The notes beneath the pieces are model-generated. The model did no database searches. It was not told the origin of the DNA and saw nothing but the letters and a program-made list of their open reading frames with translations. A program made the position numbers and the translations under genes. A stretch of DNA of 64,000 nt, taken from the NCBI RefSeq assembly GCF_033807715.1, contig NC_084592.1, positions 27,709,919 through 27,773,918 of the forward strand. Direction: 5' to 3'. Positions 43,590-54,175 of the stretch are shown one piece after another. Source of the DNA: Cololabis saira. Its lineage: Eukaryota > Chordata > Actinopteri > Beloniformes > Belonidae. The number at the start of each line of letters is the position of its first letter. The stretch's first letter is position 1.

Positions 43590-43879
43590 TGTCAAAGAAT
43601 CCACCATCACCAACGGGTTCCGAAAGGCTGGACTGAGCAGTGAGCTTGTGCTGGAACTTGGTCTTTCGTGCTGGCCTCCTCCTCACGCAGCACTGCGTGA
43701 GGAGGAGGCCAGCACAAGCTCAGCGGCGGATTTGCCTCTGGGGGAAGGTCACACAGAGCGCGGAGGAAAGAGAGACGGAGTGTGACGAAGCCATTCTGAG
43801 ACTCTTTAATTCCGACACTGAAGAAGAGGACTTTAATGGTTTTAGTGCACAGGAGGACGATGACGATAGTGATCAGTGA
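43590..43879 (+). pseudogene. C-terminal remnant of a Tigger/pogo-like transposase
   Basis: 43588-43635 reads SVKESTITNGFRKAGL, the 'I.n.FrkAGi' helix that follows the catalytic domain in Tigger proteins. After a frame change, 43780-43879 reads ECDEAILRLFNSDTEEEDF ending in an acidic tail (QEDDDDSDQ) and a stop, the standard C-terminus of this group. The frame change coincides with a 23-bp perfect inverted duplication at 43669-43716. Confidence 0.7.
43669..43716. repeat. Perfect inverted duplication (23-bp arms)
   Basis: GTGCTGGCCTCCTCCTCACG then CAG, CA, CTG, then CGTGAGGAGGAGGCCAGCAC. The right arm is the coding sequence in frame. The left arm looks like a template-switch copy of it. Confidence 0.85.
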
Positions 43880-44135
43880 CTTTTGCTGGTAGGTTCCTGT
43901 ATTTTCGCATAGAAAAGTAACAACGAAGTAATCTTTCAGGCTGTTCAATTCCAATGTTATTACTGTTGAAAGCACTGTTATTAAACTGTTCTGTTTTTTC
44001 ACTATTCTGAAAAAGGCATTGCGGTATGAATGTAGTTGTGGATGTTACCAGCATTTAATTAAAAGTTTAAAAAAAAATCTTACCGTGTTAATATCTCATG
44101 TTTAAACGGGGACACATGCGTCTTATAGACAAGTG

Positions 44136-45143
44136 TATGGAGCCAAATCAAGGCCAAAAGTTTTGCTAATTTGAAAATAAAATTTGAACCTGAAAATTTT
44201 TTACAGTTTCAATTATTTTTTTTTCAGTATCAGATCTTTTTTTCAGTTTCAGAACTTTTTATTTCAGTTTCAAATCTTTTTTTCAGTTTCAGATCTTTTT
44301 TTTTCAGTTTCACTTCTGTTTTTTTCAGTTTCAAATCTTTTTTTTTCAGTTTAAATTTTTTTTTCAGTTTCAGACTTTTGGCCCCGATCTGGCGTGGGGG
44401 GCGTGGCATCAACTGAGAGGGGCGTGGCATCATGAGTGACAGCAGAACAGAGAAGGCGGGGGACGTTCCTCAGTTAGTTACCAGTAGAAGTATGATTCCA
44501 CACTGTATATACACCATATTCACGTGATTGGCAGTGGAAAAAACTGATACTAGTGACACATTTCTGTTTAAAAAGCTGTTTTAGACCGTACTTGGTAGTA
44601 TGTGGAAGTGGGAAATGTCAAACTTTAAAGTGTGGCTGTTGAACTGTACAGTCTGACATAGTTTATTGCTTTTATACTGCGATTGGTGCCAAGTACGGTC
44701 TAAAACAGCTTTTTAAACAGAAATGTGTCACTAGTATCAGTTTTTTCCACTGCCAATCACGTGAATATGGTGTATATACAGTGTTGAATCAAACTTCTAC
44801 TGATAACTTCTGCAACCTACGTTTCCTGAAGGCAACAGGACTGAGGAACGTCCCCCGCCTTCTCTGTTATGCTGTCACTCATGATGCCACGCCCCCTACG
44901 CCAGATCGGGGCCAAAAGTCTGAACCTGAAAAAAAAATTTGAAACTGAAAAAAACAGAAGTGAAACTGAAAAAAAAAGATCTGAAACTGAAAAAAAAAAG
45001 ATCTGAAACTGAAATAAAAAGTTCTGAAACTGAAAAAAAGATCTGATACTGAAAAAAAAAAAATTTAAACTGTAAAAAAGAATTTTCAGGTTCAAATTTT
45101 ATTTTCAAATTAGCAAAACTTTTGGCCTTGATTTGGCTCCATA
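44136..45143. mobile_element. 1-kb foldback element with 6-bp TSD (CAAGTG)
   Basis: CAAGTG at 44130-44135 and 45144-45149. Ends TATGGAGCCAAATCAAGGCC and its complement. Arms of about 460 bp (44136-44595; 44689-45143) are inverted copies around a 93-bp loop. Each arm has an A/T tract of repeated TTTTTTCAGTTTCAGATC-type units, the word GGCCCCGATCTGGCG, and 'GGCGTGGCATCATGAGTGAC'. The left arm alone duplicates GGGGCGTGGCATCA. No coding capacity. A 6-bp TSD fits neither TA, TTAA nor Harbinger classes; hAT usually gives 8. Confidence 0.85.
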
Positions 45144-45360
45144 CAAGTGCAGCTTTTTTATGTACAATTTATTTTTTCTTTCAAAAATTAGCAGGTGTGG
45201 CCTATATATATGGGTGCGCTCTATAGCCCGGAATTTACGGTACACACAAATATACACTAATGCATATACTCATGAATACATGTGCTTAAGTACATACAAA
45301 TAAACATTCATATAATATGATTATGTATATTATATACACATGCATATAGAACACTTCACG

Positions 45361-45363
<3 letters not shown>

Positions 45364-45451
<88 letters not shown>
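45364..45451. repeat. Microsatellite (CA)44
   Basis: Uninterrupted CA run of about 88 bp. Confidence 0.97.
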
Positions 45452-45454
<3 letters not shown>

Positions 45455-45559
45455 ATGCATATATACTGTACATGCATTCAATATACGCCTAAAAACTACC
45501 GACCAGGCCAGAAATACAGGTGTAGTGATGGACTAAATTCGGAAAAACACATTAAGGCA

Positions 45560-46556
45560 ATAACATAGTCAGCCTATTATCACCTTTAGAATATATCAAG
45601 GTTAAAAGATCTGATGTCTCAACAGGACCTGGAAAAACTAGTACATGCATTCAACATCCTTACAGGTCTGCCTAAAAAGTCAGTTAGACAACTGCAGCTC
45701 ATTCAGAACTCTGCTGTTCATGTCCTCACTAAGAAAATGCACCACATCAGTCCAGCTCTGAGGTCTTTACACTGGCTGCCTGTTCGTCAGAGGATAGACT
45801 TTAAAGTTCCGATGCTGGTCTATAAAGCTCTGAATGGTCTAGGACCAAAATACTGTACATCAGTGACCTCCTGACCCAGTATAAACTTTACAGACCCATC
45901 AGGTCATCTGGATCTGGTTTTTTATCAGTTCCCGGAGTCAGAACCAGAAAAGCTGCATTCAGCTTCTATGTTCGACATGTCTGGAACAAACTTCCAGGAA
46001 GTCTCAGATCAGCTGAAGCCCTCAGTGTATTTAAATCCAGATTGAAGACAACTATTTTTAGATCCCTTTTTTGTTTACATTTTAAATCATGCTTTTTATT
46101 TATTTTTTAATGTCTTTGTAAAGTACGACGGAGTATTAGGGCCAAACTAGGACAAAATAAAATAAAGTCGTAATATTACGAGAATAAAGTCATAATGTTG
46201 CGAGAATAAAGTCGTAATATTAGAATAAAGTCGTAATATTAGAATAAAGTCGTAATATTACGAGAATAAAGTCGTAATATTACGAGAATAAAATCGTAAT
46301 ATTACGAGAATAATGTCGTAATATTACGAGAATAAAGTTGTAATATTATTAGAATATAATTTAAGAGAACTCTAACAGGAAGAGCATCTTCTCTCTGTGT
46401 TAAAATGAGGAATATTGAGCATCTTTAGAAGTTATATTTATATATTTATATTAATTTAAATTTTTTTTGTCTTAGTTTGGCCCTAATACTCGTAGTAAAG
46501 CACTTTGAATCACCTCGTTGTTGAATTTTGCTATACAAATAAACTTGCCTTGCCTT
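45560..46556 (+). mobile_element. L2-type LINE C-terminus and 3' tail, split by a TIR element
   Basis: 45614-45870 reads LPKKSVRQLQLIQNSAVHVL, HHISPALRSLHWLPVRQRID and MLVYKALNGLGPKY, the standard L2 ORF2 C-terminal block. In another frame it continues to VPGVRTRKAAFSFY and VWNKLPGSLR (about 45930-46010). The 3' tail runs to 46117 and resumes at 46501 (CACTTTGAATCACCTCGTTG ... AATAAACTTGCCTTGCCTTA). The 371-bp insert between has its own TSD. One frameshift and the missing 5' part make it inactive. Confidence 0.85.
46124..46494. mobile_element. 371-bp TIR element with 6-bp TSD (GTAAAG) and internal tandem repeats
   Basis: GTAAAG at 46118-46123 and 46495-46500. Removing the insert restores a continuous LINE tail (CTTTGTAAAGCACTTTGAAT). 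Ends GTATTAGGGCCAAACTAGGA and its complement TTAGTTTGGCCCTAATACTC. The body is a 22-bp tandem array (AATAAAGTCGTAATATTACG + AG), about nine copies at 46155-46355. No coding capacity. Confidence 0.88.
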
Positions 46557-47224
46557 ACACATACTGTGTACACACACACACACACACACACATATACATG
46601 CATACACACAAATTCTGTTTGTATATGGTCAAACTAAATGGTCTTTTGGCAAAACTTAAATTTTTACAACCTATTGTCCAGCTATTGTGTACCAACTTCT
46701 TAACTAGTGTGGCAATTCAGAAGCATAAATCACATAAAACAGCGAAGCAAGTTTAAATATACGGTTCAGTTTGAGTAAAAGTCTCTGATGAAGCCGCATA
46801 TACACGTGACTCCTTTCCTTACTGCTGATCTATGGTCTTCGTCTGAGCACAGAAACAGATGTTCTACAAGTTGCCCTAATCTGAAAGGTTGCTGTTGTTA
46901 GAGAGTAAAACAGAGCCAGTGTCCACACCAGGTTAAGGGTTAGGTTGAGCAAAGCTCCACCAGTCTTGACCTTTTAAATGAGTGCAATGTGATACAGTGC
47001 ATGGGTCAGCAGACAAATGCTGAAAGCAGGGGCCACATGTTGACATACACCCTCTGACCCCCACTGCCTCAAACCAGCACCTCTACCCCATTCGGAGTGT
47101 ATTGAGACTTAGCTTCTGTTGTGATAACAACCCCCTGAAGCTTCTGGGCAGTTAGGGTTAGTTTGATGAGAAACAACCTCTTCCATCCATGTATCCAATC
47201 CTTGTTCTTCTGTATGCGTGTAAC

Positions 47225-47271
<47 letters not shown>

Positions 47272-48094
47272 GTGTGTGTGTTTTCTTATTTTGTTCTCAT
47301 TGGCTTTCACCCTTATATAAATACTGCACAAAAAATTTGATATTTTCCTCTAAGTATAACTTTTATGGTCGAGGATTCAAAACTGCTCGACTAACATGCG
47401 CTCATTCAGGTGGAATGGTATATACCACTAATTGGGGGCTCCAAGATGACATATAAATGCATGGTGACAAAATTATTGTGTTGTTTCAAGGCTGAAACAG
47501 AGCAGATGCTCCATGGAGAGTCCAAAATAGTCCCACCACACTGGAGGTTTTCCTGACTTAATAATGTCCACAAAAAACATATGGAGCTACTTTTTTTTTT
47601 TTTGCCAGACTGATTGGGTCCACTCAAGTTTATCTCCAGCCGTCTCACATGGGAGAGAGGGAGTGAAGTGATTGATGTCTTATCCAGGCCATGCTGTAAT
47701 TTATGAAGTGGTCTTGAAAGTCATGACTGGCACAAAGCTCTACCGAACAACGCAGATAAGAATTACTAAGATATGTAACAATATCAGAGAACACTGCATT
47801 AAGTTTAACATGAGTGCAGATTGTCTTCTTTGGAAAAGAGGAGAAGAAAAGTTATCCGTCACAGAAGAGCAGCAGCGCAAGCTAGGCGAAAGGTACCAAC
47901 ATGTATAGACGTGAGCGTTGAGATTTTTGGATGTGATTAAAGAAGATATGCAATGGGTTGATTTGACTGAAGAAGATGAGTTGATAGGGTGAGATGGGAA
48001 AAAATAGACTTGTCAGCAATGTAATTTTTACATTATACCACATAATTCCTGCAAAAAGGAAGTTTTTTCCTTACCTCAGTTGCCTGGCTACTAC
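46557..48094. other. Unique DNA with (CA)n and (TA)n microsatellites, no gene recognised
   Basis: (CA) run at about 46571-46592 and (TA) run at about 47229-47262. No exon recognised. Confidence 0.45.
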
Positions 48095-48275
48095 TACTGT
48101 CATTTAGCAGACGCTTTTATCCAAAGCGACTTACATCTGATACACACACCATGGAGCAATTAGGGTCAAGGGCCTTGCTCAGGGGCCCAAGGTGGTTCAT
48201 CTTGGTTGCCATTCCAGGGCTTGAACCTGGGTCCTCCAGACCAAACGGGACTACCACCCCACCGCTCAGGGGAGG
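48095..48275 (-). mobile_element. tRNA-derived SINE, minus strand
   Basis: On the minus strand GAGCGGTGGGGTGGTAGTCC (A-box-like) is followed about 35 bp on by GGTTCAAGCCCTGG (B-box-like; plus coordinates 48214-48227). The other side carries AGCAGACGCTTTTATCCAAA + GCGACTTACA, a block conserved in a widespread teleost SINE group. The ends and TSD are not clear. Confidence 0.7.
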
Positions 48276-51273
48276 AGGACTGTGTCGAAGAAAAAGTCTT
48301 GGTGAAATCTGTTGGTTCCTTCGATAAGCAATTATTTGTTTTGGGTTGTATTGGACCAATTTGAAATGGGTTGCATTGTATTATTAACTCATTACACCCA
48401 GGAGGCCCCCGGTACAGAGGGCAAATGTAATTTAAGAACAAACTATTTTAAGAAGAAATGAGAATAGGCCATGCGTAAAGGGTTTTAAAGTATCTTGAGA
48501 TGACATTTGGTACTGTATAAGTTAAACTTAAATAAATTAAAATGAATGACAAATTAACTCCAGGTCTATTTACCTCAACACAGCATCCTCATTGTCTCCA
48601 TCATGCACTTGTTACCAGTAATGTATGGATAGGTTTAGGAACAACCCACAATCGCACATTTTCAGCCAACCCGACTGCAATTGGAACTGGAAATTTTAAT
48701 AAACACAAAATAATAGTTAAAAAACTGTTGTTTTTTTTTCATTTCACAATAAAATAAATAAAGGTACACTCTTGATTAATTATTACCTTAAGATTACATG
48801 AACAACAATTAAAGTGTTGACATGTTAATGTGGCATTGCGCATATAATCTATCATGTCTGTCTGAGCTTTTATAGCAAAAGCAAGACATTACGTCTTGCA
48901 CCAGCATTAACATAACGATATAGCCTAATGCCCAGACTTAAAAAGGACTTTCCCATCTGTATCCGATTCTTGGATATATCTGAAACATATTTTGCAGTTA
49001 CTGGTATTTGATTTTAAAAGAAAAGAAAAAAGTTATCTTTCTTCCCATAGCTAGGAATAATCATGGTCAGTCTTAACCTACACGTGCAAACATTGATGAT
49101 CCATCAGACGAACAAATATGATCTTGACTGCTTATTTCCTCAATCTTTCCCAGATTTTTCTCCTTCTATCCATGTTTAATTTTGTTTTCAATTCCCCTGT
49201 ATAACTGTGCAGGTGTGCGTGCCTCGTGTCACGCACACCTGCGCCTGTACGGAAAGCCCATGCTGCATCTTCGTGTCAATTGGCCAATGATGTATTAGTA
49301 TATAGCGTTTGCATTTTTATATACAAAAAAATTGTCTTTTAATATTCATTTTCAAAGCGTAATAACTATTCTATCAGACAACTGAACACAACCCAAATAT
49401 CAATGCGTATTTTTTTTTTCCTGACTCGTTACTTGTGGTGGCCACAGTTCACCGCGGTCGACCGCTCATTTCAGATCAGCTCACGCATCACTGCTTCTCA
49501 CAGAAGTCAGTTGGAGCCAAAAATGATTTTAACCACCTAGTGGCTTTTTGTGTTATTGCATTCAAAGTTGCCTAAATGCAGGTCACCACAGGCAAAGTTT
49601 TTGCATTGGTAGAGATGTCAAACAATAAATGCCCTGCACCACAGAAAAAGTGATTTGTCCCTATTAACTCACCACTGTATAACACTGATTTGGTTGCTAT
49701 AAAAGTGTTGATATGAGGAGGAAAAAAAAGACCTTAAGCTTTCAGCTCAATTTCACAGTACACAGATGAGTTAATTCAAGCTAATCAGTTGGGATCTATT
49801 CTGGTTCCACAAAGACCACTTCCCAAACCTCCTCAATCTGCACACTGATGGTTTTTAGAGGAAACACAGCTCCTTCTTAAATAACCTAAAGTACTGTCAC
49901 CATCCTCGACATCATAATCCACAGCAAAAACATTTGGCAAGTCAATAGAATCCTCCATAGCAAACATGTGAGAAGCAAATACCTGAAGTAAATTTTAAAG
50001 GTGTTACTGTATCTACTTTATTTTGTGAGCTTTTTTGTCTGACCAAGTTTGTCATAGTTTGACAGTGTGCCTTGTGAACCGGAGCGTTTATCCTGCTAAT
50101 AGCTGTGTGAAGATGAGGTTTTTGCTGTTAAAATGGAATGAATTATTTCAATTATACTCAAGTTTTTAAGTAATGGATTCAGTCTCATGTGTCCTGCCTA
50201 AACAAACACACGCGTTGAATCTACTAAACCAAATCAAAGTCAAGGCCGGCCCAATCGGAATCACATAATATATGACTTCCTGTTTCTGCTGTGTATTCTG
50301 TCAATTTAATGGTGTGTGTTTTCTTGCATGAATCTCAATTATACACCCACATTTTGCTTCATAAAGCCAAAATACAGCAAAGGTCATTAGTTGATTGTAT
50401 ATTTATTTTTCAAAGAAAATGCAAAGCTTTTTCCATCTCCACAAAAATTACAAATGAATAAAGCACTTACAGGTATGGTCCCTGCATACGTCAGACAGCT
50501 CTTTTTTTTCTTTCTTTCTTTTTTTTTTTTTAAATGTGGCTCTTCAGTCAGAGGTTTCCTTGTAAGCTGGTTTTGAAAATGAATGCTTTAATGTTTTGGT
50601 TTGGACCAAGTGAATAATTTACTATGTAATTACATACTCTGCAAAAGCCTCTGTGTCCACTTGGGCCCATTTGGGATTCACTGTTGCATTGCAGTCACAA
50701 CCAAAGCCTTGACCAAATCAAAATTCAAACCCACTCTCTAATCAAAAAACTGGAAAACTCACATCCAGAGGCAAGGTTTCGTGTCTGCAGTTTGCTAAAT
50801 ACCCTTACACCAACAATTGGGGTGTAATTTCTGATTTGCAGGTCAGCCAAGATTTATTTTTTATTTTTTTATTTGAGCCACTGAAAAATAGCACTTGCTT
50901 CTAGAGCAAAACATGTCCCGTCATTACACTTGGCAAAGGTTTACTGAGAAAAATGATAATAGTCTTCAGCAAAGACACCATGGTGACTGATGGGAATTCC
51001 CCAATTATTTCAGAAGTACAGGCAAAAACTCCACCAATATGACAATGTGGGATGTTTACTTGACAAATGGTATTGAAATTGTAATTCACTGTCACACCTT
51101 AGAATACACTGCTGTGTAAACAGTACTTTTTGTGGGTTTGTGTTAAATAGACTGCAGTCAGACAGTCAGTATGATAGAAGGAATTATTATGGGAAGCTAG
51201 CAGTTAACAGTAGCTAACAGCTACTCAGAGCTACATAAGAAGAGGAGCTGATTTTCCCCATCTAAACCAACAC
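48276..51273. other. Unique AT-rich DNA, no gene recognised
   Basis: No coding signal recognised. Contains the hairpin at 49209-49243. Confidence 0.45.
49209..49243. repeat. Short inverted repeat
   Basis: TGCAGGTGTGCGTG, 8-base loop, CACGCACACCTGCG: 13-14-bp perfect arms, GC-rich against an AT-rich background. Confidence 0.8.
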
Positions 51274-51761
51274 CAGTGTTAATTTTGACAGCAAATTCTG
51301 ATTTAGTTTTAGTCTTTTGAATAACACACCATTTAGTTTTCATCATTCATCATTTCGTCATATTTTAGTCATCTGAAATCTTTTAGCCTTGGTCTGGTTT
51401 TAGTCGACTAAATATCATAAGAGTTTTAGTCTTAATCTAGTCTTAGTCTTAGTAGACCAAATATTAGCAGATTTTAGTCGATTAAATTTTTCTGCAGAAT
51501 TTCCGGTTATTGTAAATATCCATCAATCTGTTATGGAATGGTATTAAGATTTGAATATGCAAAACAGACACAGATTTAACATACAAATCAAACATAAAAT
51601 AAGCATAAGGCCTGCTCTCCCTAAAAAATGTTTGCTGAAAAAGATATGCATTCTCCCTGAATGATAAGCAATGTATATTACATTCTTTCAAGCTTAAGTA
51701 CAATATTCTTGAAATAGATAACCACATAACTCTGAACTCATTGTCCTCTACTGTCTGTTAA

Positions 51762-52663
51762 CGTGGATTCACACCAAAAGTGTCATGGACTTCATAGGTG
51801 TCCAGCTGCCATTAATTTTCTATGAAAGCGCGCTGCGAGAGGCGTCGGAGGCCACGGAGGCATTGGAGGCGTCGGGAGCAGCACGTCCAGAGCGTCAATT
51901 TGAAGTTGAGAGAATCTCAACTTTATGCAAATGAGGAGCGGCGACGCCGAGGCAACCACATGCATACATGAGTATAGCTGTGCACTAACAAACTTATTTG
52001 ATCAGGAATTAATATATTTCATCCAGCAAACTGATATTTTTGCTGATTTTACTGCCATTTTTACCTCAACTCTGCTCATGCGAATTTCCCCGCTGTGGGA
52101 CTAATAAAGGAATATCTTATCTTATCTTATCTTATGTGAAACACGTAACTGATGGTTGAGGACCTGTATGGTCTGAACTATTTTATTTGCTACATCGATC
52201 CAACGCAAAATAATTAAAAACCGTGCTTATTAATCACAAAACACAGTTTAAACAATATGACCAAATCCGCTACGACCCGTTGTGTTAGTGTTCACCGCAG
52301 ACAGACTACAGCGTTCACCGGGACCAACGGCTCGCCGACGGTTGCTGTTGATCCGCAGACCAACCTTGTTAAGGAGAGCATCAAACTCACTCTTATCTAC
52401 AGTATGTGGAAATAACGCTGAAATAAAAAGAAGGCTTCCCAAAGTGTGATCCATGGTGAAATAGGAAACTGAAGATCTGCGCGCTATATATAGATATGTG
52501 TAGACTTATATGCACTTTGTCCACTTCAGTTCTGCGGTACAAATTGAAAGCCCCGCCCAGTGCTGGCCTCGACAGGCATCGACAGGCTTTGGCAAGCGGC
52601 GTGATGCAGGCATCCTGAGCCACCACAGGCGATTTTTGACGCTTTCGGTGTGAATCTACAGTA
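51762..52663. mobile_element. Harbinger-like TIR element nested in the hAT element
   Basis: Left GTGGATTCACACCAAAAGTG and right, inverted, GTAGATTCACACCGAAAGCG form the terminal repeats. TAA lies just outside both ends, with a 1-base ambiguity. GC-rich subterminal parts (GGCGTCGGAGGCCACGGAGG; GCCTCGACAGGCATCGACAG) flank a LINE-type tail. A minus-strand frame at 52454-52248 (MDHTLGSLLFISALFPHTVD) may be a remnant of an associated first exon. I cannot identify it. Confidence 0.6.
52070..52134 (+). mobile_element. LINE 3' tail with (TATCT)n
   Basis: GCGAATTTCCCCGCTGTGGG, then ACTAATAAAGGAATATCTTA and four TATCT repeats: the standard short tail of a teleost LINE, without its coding part. Confidence 0.6.
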
Positions 52664-52926
52664 ACTCTGCGCAAAATCATAAAGAATAAGAAAAATAAAA
52701 TGCAATTCTCAAATAAACACTATTGGTTGTAATGCCATTGAACATTGTATCTAAATACAGAAAATTCACTACTGTTAATGATCTTCGTTTTTGTCCTAGA
52801 CCTAGCTCGGACATTTCTGTTGTTCATGAGACATGCCGTTGCACTCGGACAGGGTGCACTGCAAAATGTTAGCGTGTTGCTAACGAGGGTCAGCTCAACT
52901 GAAATCAAGCAAAGTTGTGTAACTAA

Positions 52927-53405
52927 AGGCTCAGTTATGCTTCTGCGTCACACCATCGCAGAGCACACGCCGCAGCCGTGACGCCGTGCTGAACCCTTCA
53001 GACTTCTCCGTCTCTCCATTTGGTCGTGGTGCAGTACCCCCCGCGGCCACTAGTTAGCGATCTTTTTCTGAATGGTTTATCCGACTTTTTCCCGTCACAG
53101 TAAATCAAAGAAATAAGGACAACTATTGTGCAAAAAACAAAAACAAAAAAAATCAAATATAAACGAAGAAAAGAGCCCTGAAAGTTCACTACTGCTTCAA
53201 ACCGGAAACCGGAAATGCTTCGCCTTCAAACGAACCAATCACAGCCCTCTCTGTCTGCGTGTGGTCGGCGTCTCCTCGACGCGTAGTTACAATTTTCGGG
53301 ATGTGCACGTCAGTGACGGCGCAGGTGACGGCGTGTCCTCTGCGTCGATCCAAACCACACGCCGTAGGCACGGCGCCATTTTGACGCAGAAGCATAACTG
53401 AGCCT
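52927..53405. mobile_element. Harbinger-type element, 479 bp, TAA TSD
   Basis: TAA at 52924-52926 and 53406-53408. Ends AGGCTCAGTTATGCTTCTGC + GTCA and its perfect complement. Related in design to the MITEs at 15838 and 36098 (AGGCTNA(G)TTATGNTTCNGC), but with a longer, non-palindromic interior. No transposase frame. Confidence 0.88.
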
Positions 53406-53716
53406 TAAGACTGTCGCGGGGGCAGCAGCCTCAGCAGGGATGCCCAGACTTCCTTCACCTCCAGCTCTTCAGGGGAGAGTCTGAGGCGTTCCCAGGCCAG
53501 CCGAGAGACATAGTCTCTCCAGCGTGTCCTGGGTCTTCCCCGGGGTCTCCTCCCAGAGGGACATGCCTGGAACACCTCCCTAGGGAGGCGTCCAGGAGGA
53601 TCCGGTACAGATGCCCAAGCCACCTCAGCTGACTCCTCTCAATGTGAAGGAGCAGCGGCTCGACTCCGAGCTCCTCCCGGGTGACCGAACTCCTCACCCT
53701 ATCTCTAAGGGAGCGT
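53406..53716 (-). mobile_element. Non-LTR retrotransposon C-terminal fragment (copy 1)
   Basis: On the minus strand: MRSSVTREELGVEPLLLHIE, RSQLRWLGHLYRI, then, in a second frame, REVFQACPSGRRPRGRPRTR + WRDYVSRLAWERL and EVWASLLRLLPPR. This is the ORF2 end of a teleost LINE present in many copies. One frameshift separates the halves. It abuts the 52927-53405 element directly. Confidence 0.75.
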
Positions 53717-54000
53717 CAGACAAGTAAATACAACATAAATAACTTAACTGTTGTGAAAACATCCTACAAACTATACGAAGTTAAACAAACTTGTAATTTT
53801 GCGCTTCCTGTGTAACTGTGCTGCTGAGTTTGTTTAGCTGTTGCGCCTGCATGTCGCTGCATGTCCGCCCAAGGTTTTTTAGGATGGCTCTGCTGCTTCC
53901 GCATAGATCAACCTACCCTCACAATGAGATTCGCTCCGATTGGATTTCTTCCCAACTTGTCCCACAAAAGAGTAGGTCTGATTGGATTTCTTGTCCATTC
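53717..54000. other. Interior of the hAT element, no coding signal
   Basis: GCTCCGATTGGATTTCTTCC and GGTCTGATTGGATTTCTTGT (about 53934 and 53976) form a 40-bp-spaced direct repeat. Otherwise nothing is seen. Confidence 0.4.
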
Positions 54001-54175
54001 ATCCCTCCCAACATTTTCGTCTAGTTTTTATTCGTTGACTAAAGTGTTAGTTATATTTCGTCATAGTCTACGTCATCATATCTGACTTTTTATTTAGTTT
54101 TCGTCCATGAAAAAGGTTAGTTGACGAATATTTTTCATCATAGTCTTCGTCAACGAAATTAACACTGACCAACAC

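Larger units (their letters stand above)
43289..45240 (+). mobile_element. Tigger/pogo-like element with TA TSD, keeping a transposase C-terminus
   Basis: TA at 43287-43288 and 45241-45242 flank perfect terminal CCGTAAATTCCGG / CCGGAATTTACGG. The plus-strand interior keeps the end of a transposase (43590-43879). A separate 1-kb foldback element is inserted at 44136-45143. Without that insert the element is about 0.95 kb, i.e. an internally deleted derivative. Confidence 0.8.
51274..54167. mobile_element. hAT-type element with perfect 8-bp TSD, carrying nested insertions
   Basis: ACCAACAC at 51266-51273 and 54168-54175. Ends CAGTGTTAATTTTGACAGC and, inverted, CAGTGTTAATTTCGTTGACG. Subterminal 'TTTTAGTC' and 'GACTAAA' words are abundant on both sides (51300-51480; 54000-54160). 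The 8-bp TSD and CAG...CTG ends fit hAT. No transposase was recognised. The interior holds a Harbinger-like element (51762-52663), a second one (52927-53405) and a LINE fragment (53406-53716). Confidence 0.88.

Noticed and set aside
44171..44433. Phe/Ser-rich and Lys-rich frames in both arms of the foldback
   Set aside because: Arise from TTTTTTCAGTTTCAG repeats, mirrored at 44817-45108. No protein is expected.
45286..45477. CVCVCV-type minus-strand frame
   Set aside because: Translation of the (CA)44 microsatellite.
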